A stretch of DNA of 64,000 nucleotides from assembly GCF_004345025.1 (NCBI RefSeq), contig NZ_CP037745.1, forward strand, positions 1,860,001 through 1,924,000, written 5' to 3'. This document shows positions 35,910 to 46,508 of this stretch, piece after piece. Made by a program: the position numbers and the translations under genes. Positions within the stretch are counted from its first letter, which is position 1; each line of letters starts with the position of its first letter. The notes beneath the pieces were generated by a model. The model did no database searches. It worked only from the letters and a program-made list of their open reading frames with translations, and was not told the DNA's origin. The stretch comes from Rheinheimera sp. D18. Its GTDB lineage: Bacteria; Pseudomonadota; Gammaproteobacteria; Enterobacterales; Alteromonadaceae.

Positions 35910-38129
35910 CTATTTTAGGTGCGTATCAAAAAACCGCGTAATACTTTTATGTAAATGCGTTTGCACCGGTTGACCAAACATCGAGTGTTTGCTGCCAGGG
36001 TAATCAATCATATCAAACAATAAGCCTTTATCTTGCAGCTGCTTATACAACTTCGTGCTGTGGGTGAATAACACGTTGTCATCTGCCATGCCGTGATAAA
36101 TCAATAAATTACCTTTTAAACCATCAGCATAAGGAAATACTGCGCTATCAATATAACCTTGAGCATTGTCTGCTGGGTGTCCAAGATAACGTTCAGTATA
36201 GTGCGTGTCATACAGTGCCCAATCCGTTACTGGCGCACCAGATACACCAGCAGTAAAGTAATCGCCGGCTTTAAACATGGCCATTATGGTCATATAGCCG
36301 CCGTAGCTGTGGCCATAAATACCAATATGTTTAGCATCGACATAAGGCAAGCTACGCAAATATTCTACGCCTTTTATTTGGTCGGCTATTTCAACAATGC
36401 CCAATTTCTTATAAATAGGATCTTCAAAGGCTTTACCGCGATTATAAGACCCACGGTTGTCTAGCTGAAATACCATATAACCTTGCTGCACTAAGTAGTG
36501 CAAATACAAATCGCGTGGACTCCAACTGTTGGTAACGCGCTGGGCGTGTGGGCCACCATAAACACTAACAATAACCGGATAGTGTTTACCGGCTTCAATG
36601 TTTGTCGGTTCAAACATCCGGTAATGCATTAGTTGGCCATCTTCAGCTTGCAAGGTACCAAACCGTGGTGCGTTTAATTCGCTATGATACGGCGTTAGTG
36701 CGTGGTTTTTATCTAAGGTGTTTTGCTCAAGCCAAGTTAATACTTTGCCATTAAGTGCACGCAGCGCCACTTTATTAGGTGTAGTAACATTAGAAAAGCT
36801 ATCTATAAAACTGCTACCATCTTTTGCCATCACCAAAGCGTGATCAAAGCCGGTTTCACTTAAGCGCGTAATATCCCCACCGTTTAAGCTAACTTTATAC
36901 AAATGGCGCTCTAGCGGCGTATCTTTACGGCCAGTAAAATACAGCATACCTTGCTGTTCATTTACCGCATCAAGCTCATCAACTACCCAGTTACCTGAGG
37001 TTAATTGGCGCTGCAACTTTCCGTTAAAATCGAAATAATACAGATGCTTATAGCCATCACGTTCAGACGCCCAAATAAAGCCTGCTTCATTTTTTAAAAA
37101 ATGCAGATCATCATGCAAATTCAACCAGGTATTACTGGTTTCGGTGAGCAGTACTTTTTGTTGGTTATTACTTAAATCAACTAAACGTAATTCTAACTGC
37201 TGTTGGTTGCGGCTTTGCCACTGATAGCTTAAATAGCGCGAGTTTTTAGTCCAATCTACGCGCGGTATGTAAATGTCGTTATTATCACCGTGCGGCAACC
37301 ACGTAACATTGCCATCAGCTAAACTTACTACACCCAATTCTACTTTGGCATTGGCGCTACCGGTATACGGATAACGCTGGTTAAATAGCTTTATTTCATC
37401 GGCGTAAATTTCATTACGCACTACTTCAGCTACTTGGCTTTCATCAGAACGAATAAAGGCAATTTTACTATCATCTGGGGCCCACCAATAGCCGGTCATA
37501 CGGCCCATTTCTTCTTGAGCAACGAACTCTGCCATGCCGTTTTTAATTACGCCGGCACCGTCCGTGGTTAACTGGGTTTCTTTACCGCTGGCAATATCTA
37601 AAACAAATAGGTTTTGCTTACGAATAAAGGCGACTGAACGTCCACTGGGTGAGATAGTAGCATCAGTTTCAAACTCGGCAGTATTGGTCAGTTTTTTCGC
37701 TTTTTTACCTTTTAGTTGGTAATAATATAAATCGCCGTTTAACGGAAATAACAATGCATCACTATTTTTTGCCCAGCTATAACTAATAATACCCGAAGCA
37801 AATAAACGCATGCGTTCACGGCGAGCTTTTTCTTCGTCAGATAATACTTCGTCCCCCGTTACTAAGCTGTCAGCATCAACTAATAAACGATGCTTAGCCT
37901 CTTTAATATGGTATTCCCATAAATCTAGCCGATTCGCATCGGTGGCTTTACCCTTTAAGTACGTTACTCTGCTGCCGTCAGGTGCCATAGTTAATGAACG
38001 CGGTGTTGCGCCGCTTAACGCAGGATCAGCAAATAGACGTTCTAATTCAAGTTGTTTGGCCTCTGCCACTACGCTTGCTCCCATTAATAAGCACACTACC
38101 AGTAAATACCGTGGTATTTTAATTCGCAT
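35910..38129 (-). CDS. Dipeptidyl peptidase IV (S9 family)
   Basis: 739 residues. Signal peptide (YLLVVCLLMGASVVAEA). The N-terminal eight-bladed beta-propeller covers about 40-480, with the DPP-IV Glu motif VAQEEMGRMTGYWW near 208-221 that binds the substrate amino terminus. The alpha/beta-hydrolase domain has VYGGPHAQ near 517, the nucleophile in GHSYGGYM near 602-609, then MADDNVLF (Asp) and PGSKHSMF (His) near the C-terminus. The enzyme removes X-Pro dipeptides from peptides in the periplasm. It is transcribed alone, divergent from upp. Confidence 0.95.
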   Translation of the reverse strand: MRIKIPRYLLVVCLLMGASVVAEAKQLELERLFADPALSGATPRSLTMAPDGSRVTYLKGKATDANRLDLWEYHIKEAKHRLLVDADSLVTGDEVLSDEEKARRERMRLFASGIISYSWAKNSDALLFPLNGDLYYYQLKGKKAKKLTNTAEFETDATISPSGRSVAFIRKQNLFVLDIASGKETQLTTDGAGVIKNGMAEFVAQEEMGRMTGYWWAPDDSKIAFIRSDESQVAEVVRNEIYADEIKLFNQRYPYTGSANAKVELGVVSLADGNVTWLPHGDNNDIYIPRVDWTKNSRYLSYQWQSRNQQQLELRLVDLSNNQQKVLLTETSNTWLNLHDDLHFLKNEAGFIWASERDGYKHLYYFDFNGKLQRQLTSGNWVVDELDAVNEQQGMLYFTGRKDTPLERHLYKVSLNGGDITRLSETGFDHALVMAKDGSSFIDSFSNVTTPNKVALRALNGKVLTWLEQNTLDKNHALTPYHSELNAPRFGTLQAEDGQLMHYRMFEPTNIEAGKHYPVIVSVYGGPHAQRVTNSWSPRDLYLHYLVQQGYMVFQLDNRGSYNRGKAFEDPIYKKLGIVEIADQIKGVEYLRSLPYVDAKHIGIYGHSYGGYMTIMAMFKAGDYFTAGVSGAPVTDWALYDTHYTERYLGHPADNAQGYIDSAVFPYADGLKGNLLIYHGMADDNVLFTHSTKLYKQLQDKGLLFDMIDYPGSKHSMFGQPVQTHLHKSITRFFDTHLK

Positions 38130-38248
38130 ATTGTATCCCTGTTATTACTTGCTAGTTAAACGTCAACGTTTTTATAACGCTTCACAACAAACTGCAAGTA
38201 AAAGCCGATTGCGGTATGCTTAGTTGCGTTAAACAGAGGATTTTAACT

Positions 38249-38875
38249 ATGGCAATACATCAGCTTACCCACCCACTGGTAAAACACAAAATTGGCTTAC
38301 TGCGCGCTGCCGATATTAGTACTAAACAATTTCGTCAATTAGCCTCAGAACTAGGTAGCCTACTCACTTACGAAGCCACCCAAGATTTAGCTACCGAAAC
38401 GGTAACCATTAACAGCTGGAATGGTTCTATAGCTATTGAGCAAATACAAGGTAAAAAAGTAACCATAGTGCCTATACTGCGCGCCGGTTTAGGTATGCTT
38501 GATGGTGTATTAGAGTTACTGCCTAGCGCGCGTATTAGCGTAGTAGGCATATATCGCGATGAAACCACATTACAACCCGTACCTTATTTTCAAAAACTCG
38601 CGGCTAATTTAGACCAGCGCTTAGCTATCGTAATCGACCCAATGTTGGCTACCGGCGGTTCAATGATTGCTACCTTAGACTTATTGAAAAAACAGGGCGC
38701 CAAACATATTAAAGCCTTAGTACTAGTAGCCGCACCTGAAGGCATTGCCGCATTACAACTCGCCCACCCAGACGTCGACCTATATGCTGGAGCAATAGAT
38801 CTTGGCTTAAATGAACACGGCTATATTTTACCTGGGCTGGGTGATGCTGGTGATAAACTATTTGGCACAAAATAA
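38249..38875 (+). CDS. upp: Uracil phosphoribosyltransferase
   Basis: 208 residues from the ATG at 38249 with GAGGA upstream, the same length as E. coli Upp; the frame is open further upstream to 38216. PRPP-binding loop [10 protein letters not shown] near 130-139, an uracil-binding C-terminal segment ([22 protein letters not shown]) and the ILRAGLGM stretch near 75-82. It salvages uracil to UMP in the cytoplasm. Fifteen bases separate it from the next hydrolase gene, suggesting cotranscription. Confidence 0.97.
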   Translation: MAIHQLTHPLVKHKIGLLRAADISTKQFRQLASELGSLLTYEATQDLATETVTINSWNGSIAIEQIQGKKVTIVPILRAGLGMLDGVLELLPSARISVVGIYRDETTLQPVPYFQKLAANLDQRLAIVIDPMLATGGSMIATLDLLKKQGAKHIKALVLVAAPEGIAALQLAHPDVDLYAGAIDLGLNEHGYILPGLGDAGDKLFGTK

Positions 38876-38890
38876 TATAAGGAGTACAAC

Positions 38891-39775
38891 GTGCAGTTAG
38901 TTCCATGGTCTTACGACACGTCATATGGCTTTACCTTACGTGGCTATCGCACTGAAGATAGCGGGAAACCCCTGCTACATATGCTGCACGGTAATGGCTT
39001 TTGTAGCCGCATGTATCAGCCTATGTTGCAAATACTTGCCGAGGATTTTGAGCTGTTTTTATCTGACGCACAAGGCCACGGCGATAGCGATCACGGCGGC
39101 GTTTTTGTTGGTTGGAACACCAGTGCTGATCTTGCGGCTCAAGCCTTTATAGCTCATCGCTCCTGGTATAAAACAGATCAAGTATATGCCGTTGGCCATA
39201 GCTTTGGCGGCGTACTAACAGCACTAATTCACACCGCAGCACCTAGCCCATTTCAAGGCGCTATTTTACTCGATCCGGTAATATTCACACCAACCATGCT
39301 CACCGTTATGCAAACCTTAAATGGCGTTAAATTATACGACAAAAACCCACTGGCCAAGGCTGCACTTCGCCGGCGTCAACACTGGCCAGATCGCGATAGT
39401 GCGCTGCAATACTTTACCAATCGTGGTATGTTTGCCAATTGGCACCCCGACGCCCTAGCCGCTTATATTGATCATGCCTTAAAACCCAGTGAGCAAGGCT
39501 TAAGTTTAAAATGCCGCCCCGAGCGCGAAGCCGATATCTTTTCTTCTTATCCAAACAAACTTTGGCAACAATTAGCCAAGCCTTGCCCGCCGGTTAAGGT
39601 TATTTATGGTAGTAATAGCTATGACTTTGTTGCTAAATCTCTTAGTAAATGGCAAAAGCTTAATAGCGCAGTTAATGTAGATGTTGTCAGTGGTGGCCAC
39701 TGCTTTATGCAAGAACAGCCGGAACGTGCGGCACAGCAGATAAAACATGCGATAAAGACGTATATTCATCGCTGA
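38891..39775 (+). CDS. Alpha/beta hydrolase
   Basis: 294 residues starting at a GTG with a perfect AAGGAG upstream. Oxyanion motif MLHGNGF near 32-38, nucleophile elbow GHSFGG near 103-108 (Ser105), Asp in the KVIYGSNSYDF segment near 240, and catalytic His in SGGHCFMQEQPERA near 270. No signal peptide. It resembles the YbfF/MhpC-like soluble esterases. Substrate unknown. It follows upp closely. Confidence 0.87.
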   Translation: MQLVPWSYDTSYGFTLRGYRTEDSGKPLLHMLHGNGFCSRMYQPMLQILAEDFELFLSDAQGHGDSDHGGVFVGWNTSADLAAQAFIAHRSWYKTDQVYAVGHSFGGVLTALIHTAAPSPFQGAILLDPVIFTPTMLTVMQTLNGVKLYDKNPLAKAALRRRQHWPDRDSALQYFTNRGMFANWHPDALAAYIDHALKPSEQGLSLKCRPEREADIFSSYPNKLWQQLAKPCPPVKVIYGSNSYDFVAKSLSKWQKLNSAVNVDVVSGGHCFMQEQPERAAQQIKHAIKTYIHR

Positions 39776-39839
39776 AATAGCTGTTAAAGCTACAGCAAAA
39801 TTCCGCTATAATAGCGAAAATTTTAACCTGGGACTTCAG

Positions 39840-40955
39840 ATGAAAAAGCGTTTCCTTGTTACCGTCATGCTGCTATCCGCGTGCAGCCAGTTGCCAACTG
39901 AACGCAAAGTAGAAGTTGACACCTTACATGTTCCAGTAAAGAGCACTGTCCCTGCAGCCACATCAAATGTGCCTGAGGAAATTATCATTGAAAATGATGC
40001 GACTGCAGAATCATTAGCAACTGATTTTGAACATGTTTTTGTAGATACCGATATGACCTTTAGCGGCACCTTGCCTTGCGCCGACTGTCCTGGTATTACC
40101 TACCACCTCAACCTGTTTCGCGATGGCCGCTTTGCGGTGCGTCAAGAATACATTGATCGTAACCAAGTCAGTATTGTTAGAGGTATTTGGCTGTTAGAAA
40201 AGCGCAGCCTGCATTTAGTTAATCAACAACAAACCTTACCGGCGTTTCATTTTTTATCTAACCGTCAGTTAGCTATGCTGGATCTAAGCGGTAAAGCTAT
40301 AACAAACGAAAATTACCAGCTACAACGTGAAACCGAGTTTAGAAAGCTCGACACACGCCAAGCCATGCTTGGACTTTATTCATTAAGTAATAATGAAGCC
40401 AGCTTTACTAGCTGTAGTAGTGGTGAAACCTTAGCGGTTGCGAACACCCAGCATCACTTGCCGGTAATGCGCCAATATCAACAAGACGAGCGTCTTAATG
40501 GTAATAGCGTTATTGCGACCTTAGTAGGTCGTCGCGGCCAAGATGAGCAAACTAACACCTTGTTTATCGATAAATTCGAGCAGTTTTGGCCAAGTGCAGT
40601 ATGCCCGGATCAAGTGCAACCGGGTAAATTACAAGGCGTGGTTTGGCGGGCAGAAAAGCTAGCAAATCGTTATATTCCACAACAACTAAATATACGGGTT
40701 ATTTTTGAAAAAAATGACCGCTTATATGGTTTTGCCGGCTGTAATAATTTTAATGCTAATTACAAACAGCGTTCTAGCCAGCTTAATGTTGAACAACTGA
40801 TCAGCACACGTAAGTTTTGCGCTGATAGCAGTGAGTTAGAAAATAAGTTTACCCAATCGTTGCAATCAGCAGACCGGGTTGAAGTAAACGGTGACACCTT
40901 GCAATTATTTCAAAATAATAAATTAATCCTGCAATTTAAGCCGGCAATTAATTAA
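39840..40955 (+). CDS. NlpE-like lipoprotein with META/HslJ domain
   Basis: 371 residues. A lipoprotein signal ends LLSACS (Cys15). An NlpE N-terminal-like domain holds the CADC motif (LPCADCPGITYHLNLF near 78-93), and a C-terminal META/HslJ-like domain has LYGFAGCNNFNANY near 297-310 and TRKFC. NlpE-type proteins sit in the outer membrane and signal surface or copper stress to the Cpx pathway. It is transcribed alone and ends before a strong terminator. Confidence 0.82.
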   Translation: MKKRFLVTVMLLSACSQLPTERKVEVDTLHVPVKSTVPAATSNVPEEIIIENDATAESLATDFEHVFVDTDMTFSGTLPCADCPGITYHLNLFRDGRFAVRQEYIDRNQVSIVRGIWLLEKRSLHLVNQQQTLPAFHFLSNRQLAMLDLSGKAITNENYQLQRETEFRKLDTRQAMLGLYSLSNNEASFTSCSSGETLAVANTQHHLPVMRQYQQDERLNGNSVIATLVGRRGQDEQTNTLFIDKFEQFWPSAVCPDQVQPGKLQGVVWRAEKLANRYIPQQLNIRVIFEKNDRLYGFAGCNNFNANYKQRSSQLNVEQLISTRKFCADSSELENKFTQSLQSADRVEVNGDTLQLFQNNKLILQFKPAIN

Positions 40956-41004
40956 CCTGTCGTTTAATTAGCACCTGCTTTCAGTTGGTGCTAATTGCAC
41001 GCAT

Positions 41005-41032
41005 AAAAAAAGCCACCCGAAGGTGGCTTTTT
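41005..41032. terminator. Bidirectional rho-independent terminator
   Basis: The arms AGCCACC and GGTGGCT around a CGAA tetraloop are flanked by A-run and T-run. It lies between the convergent lipoprotein gene and rplT. Confidence 0.92.
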
Positions 41033-41045
41033 AGCATTGCGTAAA

Positions 41046-41414
<369 letters not shown>

Positions 41415-41422
41415 CTAATTTA

Positions 41423-41620
41423 TTATGCGTATGGCATGCAACGGGCGATACCCGCGATGTCAACTTTTGCCACTAAGGTTTTTGGACCTAACTGACGCTT
41501 ACGCTTAGAAGACTTCTTCGTCAAAATGTGGCGAAGGTGTGATTGCTTACGTTTAAAGCCACCTGAACCCGTTTTTTTGAAACGTTTCGCGGCACCTTTA
41601 TTGGTTTTCATCTTTGGCAT
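41423..41620 (-). CDS. rpmI: 50S ribosomal protein L35
   Basis: 65 residues, as in E. coli. It starts [20 protein letters not shown] and is strongly basic with no insertion. It lies 88 bases after infC and 17 before rplT in the conserved translation operon. Confidence 0.98.
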   Translation of the reverse strand: MPKMKTNKGAAKRFKKTGSGGFKRKQSHLRHILTKKSSKRKRQLGPKTLVAKVDIAGIARCMPYA

Positions 41621-41708
41621 AGTTAAAAACTCGCATTGTTAAGTTACAACATGTAGTAATGCGTTAACCCCAACCTTTACAGTATGAGGTTACACTTTAA
41701 AGCGCTTA

Positions 41709-42251
41709 CTACTTCTTATTTGGGGCCAGCATCATGATCATCTGGCGACCTTCCACCCGTGAAGGGAAAGATTCGCACACAGCAATGTCAGATAAGTCTT
41801 CTTTAATTCGACTTAGCATTTCAATGCCTATCTCAGTATGCGCCATTTCACGACCACGATAGCGTAGCGTTACTTTAGCTTTGTCACCCTCTTCAATGAA
41901 GCGACGCAGGTTGCGTAGTTTTACCTGGTAATCGCCCTCATCAGTTCCAGGCCGGAATTTTATTTCCTTAATCTGGATCTGTTTTTGCTTCTTCTTTTGC
42001 TCTTTTAAAGCTTTACCTTTTTCGAACAGAAACTTACCGTAGTCCATCAACTTACAAACTGGTGGTTCGGCCGTTGGGCTAATTTCTACTAAATCGCCGC
42101 CACATTCTTCAGCCAAACGAATGGCTTCGGCAATGCTTACTACACCTAGCTGCTCACCTTCCATACCAAGTAATCGCACTTCAGGCAGATTAATCTCTTC
42201 ATTTATCCGATTAGGACGGTTGGCCGGTAATGTTTTCTTTCCTACTTTAAT
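41709..42251 (-). CDS. infC: Translation initiation factor IF-3, AUU start
   Basis: 180 residues, identical in length to E. coli IF-3, starting at an ATT codon (42249-42251) with GGAGG eight bases upstream. The translation begins [20 protein letters not shown], matching known IF-3 N-termini. Starting at the first ATG (42179) would drop the first 24 residues, including part of the N domain. Both domains are intact, with [12 protein letters not shown] near 69-80, the linker [20 protein letters not shown] and [12 protein letters not shown]-3 binds the 30S subunit and rejects non-canonical start codons, so its own AUU start gives autogenous repression. Confidence 0.97.
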   Translation of the reverse strand: MKVGKKTLPANRPNRINEEINLPEVRLLGMEGEQLGVVSIAEAIRLAEECGGDLVEISPTAEPPVCKLMDYGKFLFEKGKALKEQKKKQKQIQIKEIKFRPGTDEGDYQVKLRNLRRFIEEGDKAKVTLRYRGREMAHTEIGIEMLSRIKEDLSDIAVCESFPSRVEGRQMIMMLAPNKK

Positions 42252-42288
42252 AGTATGTTCCTCCGAAATTATTATTTGCTTAACCGGT

Positions 42289-44199
42289 TTAAACTCTAGC
42301 TTTTGTTTCTGCTGTTACCTTAGCAATAAAGGCATCAACTGACATCTTACCTAAGTCTTCACCTTTGCGCGTTCTCAGTGCTATATCACCGGCTTCCATT
42401 TCTTTGTCACCTACAACAACAAGGTAAGGAATGCGCTTAAGCGTGTGCTCGCGAATTTTAAAGCCTATCTTCTCATTTCTCAAGTCACTTATTACTCTAA
42501 TACCGTGAGATTTGAAAGTTTTTGCTAAATTTTGTACATATTCGGCCTGATTATCGGTAATGTTCATTACCACCACCTGATTTGGTGCTAACCACGTTGG
42601 AAATTGACCGGCATATTGTTCAATTAAAATACCGATAAAACGTTCTAGCGAACCTAAAATAGCACGGTGGATCATTACCGGAATTTGCCGCTCACCACTT
42701 TCGGCTATATAAGAAGCACCTAGTCGAGCAGGCATCGAGAAATCAAGTTGTACTGTACCACATTGCCAAGCACGCTCTAAGCAATCGTACAAAGTAAATT
42801 CAATTTTCGGGCCGTAAAACGCGCCTTCGCCGTGTAAGTATTCAAACTCAATACCTTTTGCTTGCAATACTTCGGCTAAAGCTTTTTCTGATTTATCCCA
42901 AATCTCGTCCGAACCAACACGTTTCTCTGGGCGAGTAGATAGTTTCACCACGATATTTTCAAAACCGAAGGTTTTATAGGTTTCATAAACCATATCAATA
43001 CAGCCGCCAACTTCTGCCGCTATTTGCTCTTCGGTACAAAAAATATGCGCATCATCTTGGGTAAAGCCGCGTACGCGCATTAAACCGTGCAATGAGCCCG
43101 AAGGTTCGTTACGGTGGCAACAGCCAAACTCCGCCATACGCAGCGGTAAATCACGGTATGATTTTAAGCCCTGATTAAAAATTTGTACGTGCCCTGGGCA
43201 GTTCATCGGCTTAATAGCGTATTCACGCTTTTCCGACTCAGTGGTAAACATGCTATCGGCAAATTTATCCCAGTGACCTGACTTTTCCCATAACGTGCGG
43301 TCCATCATTAATGGGCCTTTTACTTCGTCGTAATCAAAGCTACGCAGTTTTTCACGTACAAAACGTTCTAACTCAGTAAAAATAGTCCAGCCGTCGTTAT
43401 GCCAAAATACCATGCCTGGCGCTTCTTCTTGCCAGTGAAATAGGTTTAACGCTTTACCAATTTTACGGTGGTCACGTTTTTCGGCTTCTTCTAACTGCAG
43501 CAAATAACCGGCTAATTGTTTTTTATCAGCCCATGCTGTGCCATATACGCGCTGTAACATTTTGTTTTTTGAATCGCCACGCCAGTATGCGCCAGCTACC
43601 TTCATTATTTTAAAATGCTGGCAAAACCGCATGTTAGGCACGTGTGGGCCGCGGCACATATCAATGTATTCTTCGTGATGGTACAAACCAGGTTGATCAT
43701 CTTTGGCGACGTTTTGCTCTAAGATTTCCATCTTGTAGCTTTCGCCGCGGGCTTTAAAGGTATCAAAGGCTTCTTGCCAACTGACTTTTTTCTTTATAAC
43801 GTCATATTCGGTTTTCGCCAGCAATTGCATGCGCTCTTCTAACGCGGCTAAATCATCATTCGTAATTGGGCGGTCTAAATCAACGTCGTAGTAAAAGCCT
43901 TTATCAATAACCGGGCCTATCGCCATTTTTACATGTGGCCAAAGCTGTTTAATGGCATGACCTAATAAGTGCGCGCAAGAGTGGCGAATAATCTCTAACC
44001 CTTCTTGGTCTTTCGCCGTAACGATACTTAAGCTTGCATCGCCGGTGATCATTTCGCAGGCATCAACTAACTGGCCGTTTATCTTACCGGCAATGGTCGC
44101 TTTAGCTAAACCGGGGCCGATATCTTTGGCAACATCTAATACGGAAACGGCATGTTCGAATGAACGCTGACTGCCATCAGGCAAAGTAATAACTGGCAT
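42289..44199 (-). CDS. thrS: Threonyl-tRNA synthetase
   Basis: 636 residues from the ATG at 44199 with TAAGGAT upstream (E. coli ThrRS is 642). The order is TGS domain (1-60, [14 protein letters not shown]), editing domain with [10 protein letters not shown] near 74-83 and the C182-like CRGPH near 180, class II catalytic core with [10 protein letters not shown] near 330 and [14 protein letters not shown] near 362-375, and anticodon-binding domain from about 535. It charges tRNA-Thr and edits Ser-tRNA-Thr. Its leader contains two tRNA-Thr anticodon-arm mimics. It is the first gene of the translation operon, 37 bases before infC. Confidence 0.97.
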   Translation of the reverse strand: MPVITLPDGSQRSFEHAVSVLDVAKDIGPGLAKATIAGKINGQLVDACEMITGDASLSIVTAKDQEGLEIIRHSCAHLLGHAIKQLWPHVKMAIGPVIDKGFYYDVDLDRPITNDDLAALEERMQLLAKTEYDVIKKKVSWQEAFDTFKARGESYKMEILEQNVAKDDQPGLYHHEEYIDMCRGPHVPNMRFCQHFKIMKVAGAYWRGDSKNKMLQRVYGTAWADKKQLAGYLLQLEEAEKRDHRKIGKALNLFHWQEEAPGMVFWHNDGWTIFTELERFVREKLRSFDYDEVKGPLMMDRTLWEKSGHWDKFADSMFTTESEKREYAIKPMNCPGHVQIFNQGLKSYRDLPLRMAEFGCCHRNEPSGSLHGLMRVRGFTQDDAHIFCTEEQIAAEVGGCIDMVYETYKTFGFENIVVKLSTRPEKRVGSDEIWDKSEKALAEVLQAKGIEFEYLHGEGAFYGPKIEFTLYDCLERAWQCGTVQLDFSMPARLGASYIAESGERQIPVMIHRAILGSLERFIGILIEQYAGQFPTWLAPNQVVVMNITDNQAEYVQNLAKTFKSHGIRVISDLRNEKIGFKIREHTLKRIPYLVVVGDKEMEAGDIALRTRKGEDLGKMSVDAFIAKVTAETKARV

Positions 44200-44217
44200 G
44201 AAAATCCTTATACAGTG

Positions 44218-44238
44218 GTGGCCCAAACCAAGGGACAC
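44218..44238 (-). promoter_or_regulatory. thrS operator arm 1, tRNA-Thr(GGU) anticodon-arm mimic
   Basis: On the thrS strand, GTGTCCC and GGGCCAC pair (seven positions, one U-C mismatch) around the 7-base loop TTGGTTT. Read as a tRNA anticodon loop, position 33 is U and positions 34-36 are GGU, the anticodon for threonine ACC. It ends eight bases upstream of the ribosome site, where the E. coli ThrRS operator has its domain 2. Confidence 0.65.
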
Positions 44239-44281
44239 TTGTTAAATAAAATGGCAAAGTTACAGTGCAGTAATACAGTTA

Positions 44282-44302
44282 ATGGCTTATACAAGAAGCC
44301 AT
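44282..44302 (-). promoter_or_regulatory. thrS operator arm 2, tRNA-Thr(UGU) anticodon-arm mimic
   Basis: On the thrS strand, ATGGCTT and AAGCCAT pair perfectly (seven pairs) around the 7-base loop CTTGTAT. As a tRNA anticodon loop it has C32, U33, anticodon UGU and A37, which is exactly tRNA-Thr(UGU). A 43-base linker separates it from arm 1, like domain 3 between domains 2 and 4 in E. coli. Confidence 0.7.
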
Positions 44303-44351
44303 CTGTAGAACCGAGCACAGTAACTAGAAAAATTTCGATGCTATAGTAGCA

Positions 44352-44879
44352 TTAGGTAAGCTTTTTGACTACGCAGCGACACGCTTTTGCTTCAGCATTA
44401 AACCAAGTAGCAGGCAAAGTAATTTGTTGACGCAATATTGGTGCAATTAAACTATCTGATACCGAGCATAACGGCCCTGCAGCATAAGGGCCAGCATACA
44501 ATAATGTACCGCCGTTGAAAATAAGCACCGCTGGCGTAGCAGGTAAACGCAGCCCGGCAGCAGCAATGTGTTGCACATTACGCTCAAACTGTTGCTGTTT
44601 TGGTAGATCGTATAAACTAGAAAATTGTTGTTGATGCAATGCCGCTCGGCTATTACAAATACAATTATCTTCACGCACATGCACTACTTGAATGCTCTGC
44701 CCTACTGCAATACCTAATGCCGATAAACTAAATGTGCTTTGGGCAGGGCTTTGCCAATTAGTATCAGCAGCAAATTCGCCATAATATTCACCGGCAAAAT
44801 TAAACAAAGCTAGGCTGGTTAATACCAGCCAGCTAATAAACACGCCACTAAGCAGTATAACTTTATGCTGATGTAACAT
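44352..44879 (-). CDS. DUF6436-like thioredoxin-fold membrane-anchored protein
   Basis: 175 residues. One N-terminal membrane helix (VILLSGVFISWLVLTSLALF), then a periplasmic domain with VVHVREDNCICNSRAALHQQ near 66-85 and AVLIFNGGTLLYAGPY near 117-132. The CxC pair (CIC) and a C-terminal CRC suggest metal or thiol chemistry. The pattern resembles a small thioredoxin-like family of Alteromonadales, but the exact family is from memory. It lies eight bases after the chemoreceptor gene. Confidence 0.6.
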   Translation of the reverse strand: MLHQHKVILLSGVFISWLVLTSLALFNFAGEYYGEFAADTNWQSPAQSTFSLSALGIAVGQSIQVVHVREDNCICNSRAALHQQQFSSLYDLPKQQQFERNVQHIAAAGLRLPATPAVLIFNGGTLLYAGPYAAGPLCSVSDSLIAPILRQQITLPATWFNAEAKACRCVVKKLT

Positions 44880-44887
44880 TAATGCAA

Positions 44888-46381
44888 CTACACCAAAAAC
44901 TTAGCAGACTCGGCTGTCAAAATGCGAGTTACGTTTTCTAAGCTATTGGCGCTTTTTAATACTTTTTTACCCTGTTCATTTTGCAGCATGGTCATTTGGC
45001 TTAACTGCTGCGCGCTTTGGGCAATTTCACTGCTTGACGCACTTTGTTGCTGTAACGAGCCAGACATCACATCTGAAGATGTTGCAACTTGCTGCGCTTG
45101 CAGTAAAATATTTTGCAATAAACCGCCACTTTGCTCTGCGTGATGCCGAGTAACCTCTAATTGCTCTACGCTGCGTTTTACTACGTCTACCGACTGCGAG
45201 CTATTAACGACTAAGCGTTCAATCATCACCTTTATTTCATCGGTTGAGCGTCGTGTGCGTGAGGCTAAGGTACGTACTTCATCTGCTACTACGGCAAAAC
45301 CACGGCCTTGCTCTCCAGCTCGCGCCGCTTCAATAGCCGCATTTAAAGCCAGCAAGTTGGTTTGCTCAGCAATAGATTCTATAACGTCTATCACTTTACG
45401 AATTTCCACCGTAGCGCCGGCGACATCGTTTACCTTGCGCCCAGTATCGTTAAGGCCATCAGCTAATTGTTGTACTGAACTAATAGTGCTGCTAACCGAG
45501 GTTTTACCTTCAACTGCGGCTTGCTCAGCCAAACGGGCGAATTGCAGCACTTCGTGAGATAAGTTAAACACCTCTTGTACGCTGTGAGACATTTGCTCGG
45601 TAGCGGCAGCGATACGATCAACCTCAGTCATTTTCTGCATCATATTAGCGGATAATTCAGCGCCCTCACTTAGTAAAATGTCAGACTCATGCTTTAGTGA
45701 TACCGAACTTTTTTCAATAATAGTTATAGTAGCCTGCAGCGAATTTAACACCGCGTTAAAACCTTTAATTACTCTTGAATTCACGTCTTTACAACGTTCG
45801 GTTAGCTTTATTTTGCCATCATCCGTTAATAAAGCGTCAGTTGCGTTAAATAGGGTTTGCGCGACTATAGCTTCACGGTAACTTTGTCGTGCTAACACGA
45901 CTAACAACACTGACTCTGCGACAACAAAGGCTGCGTGGATCATAATAATACTAAACGACAAACTGTCTTCCGGTACCAAGAATACGCCAGTATTTTGCAT
46001 CTGTAGGTACATAAACAGTAAATGGTGTACAGCGATAGTAAGCGCGGCTGCCACTATTACCACATAATCGCGAAATGCAATTAGCATCGCTAATAATACA
46101 AAAATACCAAAGTGCAGCTCCAGCATACCCGCCGTTTGATGAATATGTAGCGCGGCAAAAAACATAAAGCTAACGCCGTAACTTACTCGCGCTAACCAAT
46201 GATCGCCCAGCATGCGATAAAACAGGTAGGGTAAACCCGCTGCTGGCAAGCCAATTAATAAGGCAATAAACCAAGTACTGTGCCAGCTGGCTAGCAGTAA
46301 CGTCATTAATAACAAGGCCATACTAATGCCGGTCATTACGGTATAAGCGTGTAATCTAAAACGTGGGATAGAATCAAACAT
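44888..46381 (-). CDS. Methyl-accepting chemotaxis protein
   Basis: 497 residues from the ATG at 46381 with AGGAG upstream; a TTG start at 46408 is less likely. About six or seven membrane helices (1-180) replace the usual periplasmic sensor. The cytoplasmic signalling domain has the hairpin core [28 protein letters not shown] and [21 protein letters not shown]. There is no CheR/CheB-binding pentapeptide at the C-terminus. It transmits to CheA/CheW. The ligand is unknown and no che genes are nearby. Confidence 0.92.
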   Translation of the reverse strand: MFDSIPRFRLHAYTVMTGISMALLLMTLLLASWHSTWFIALLIGLPAAGLPYLFYRMLGDHWLARVSYGVSFMFFAALHIHQTAGMLELHFGIFVLLAMLIAFRDYVVIVAAALTIAVHHLLFMYLQMQNTGVFLVPEDSLSFSIIMIHAAFVVAESVLLVVLARQSYREAIVAQTLFNATDALLTDDGKIKLTERCKDVNSRVIKGFNAVLNSLQATITIIEKSSVSLKHESDILLSEGAELSANMMQKMTEVDRIAAATEQMSHSVQEVFNLSHEVLQFARLAEQAAVEGKTSVSSTISSVQQLADGLNDTGRKVNDVAGATVEIRKVIDVIESIAEQTNLLALNAAIEAARAGEQGRGFAVVADEVRTLASRTRRSTDEIKVMIERLVVNSSQSVDVVKRSVEQLEVTRHHAEQSGGLLQNILLQAQQVATSSDVMSGSLQQQSASSSEIAQSAQQLSQMTMLQNEQGKKVLKSANSLENVTRILTAESAKFLV

Positions 46382-46508
46382 GGCAACTCCTGTGATTCTG
46401 TAAAGCAATTTTTGGCAAGGCTGGGTTTACGTAACTGTAGCTAATCTAGATCAATGTATTTTCTATTTTATACGCCATACTTGGGCATCAAGACAGCGGA
46501 GGTAAATT

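Noticed and set aside
41621-41708. L20-binding pseudoknot in front of rpmI
   Set aside because: Expected by analogy with E. coli, but I could not see a clear match by eye, so it is not listed.
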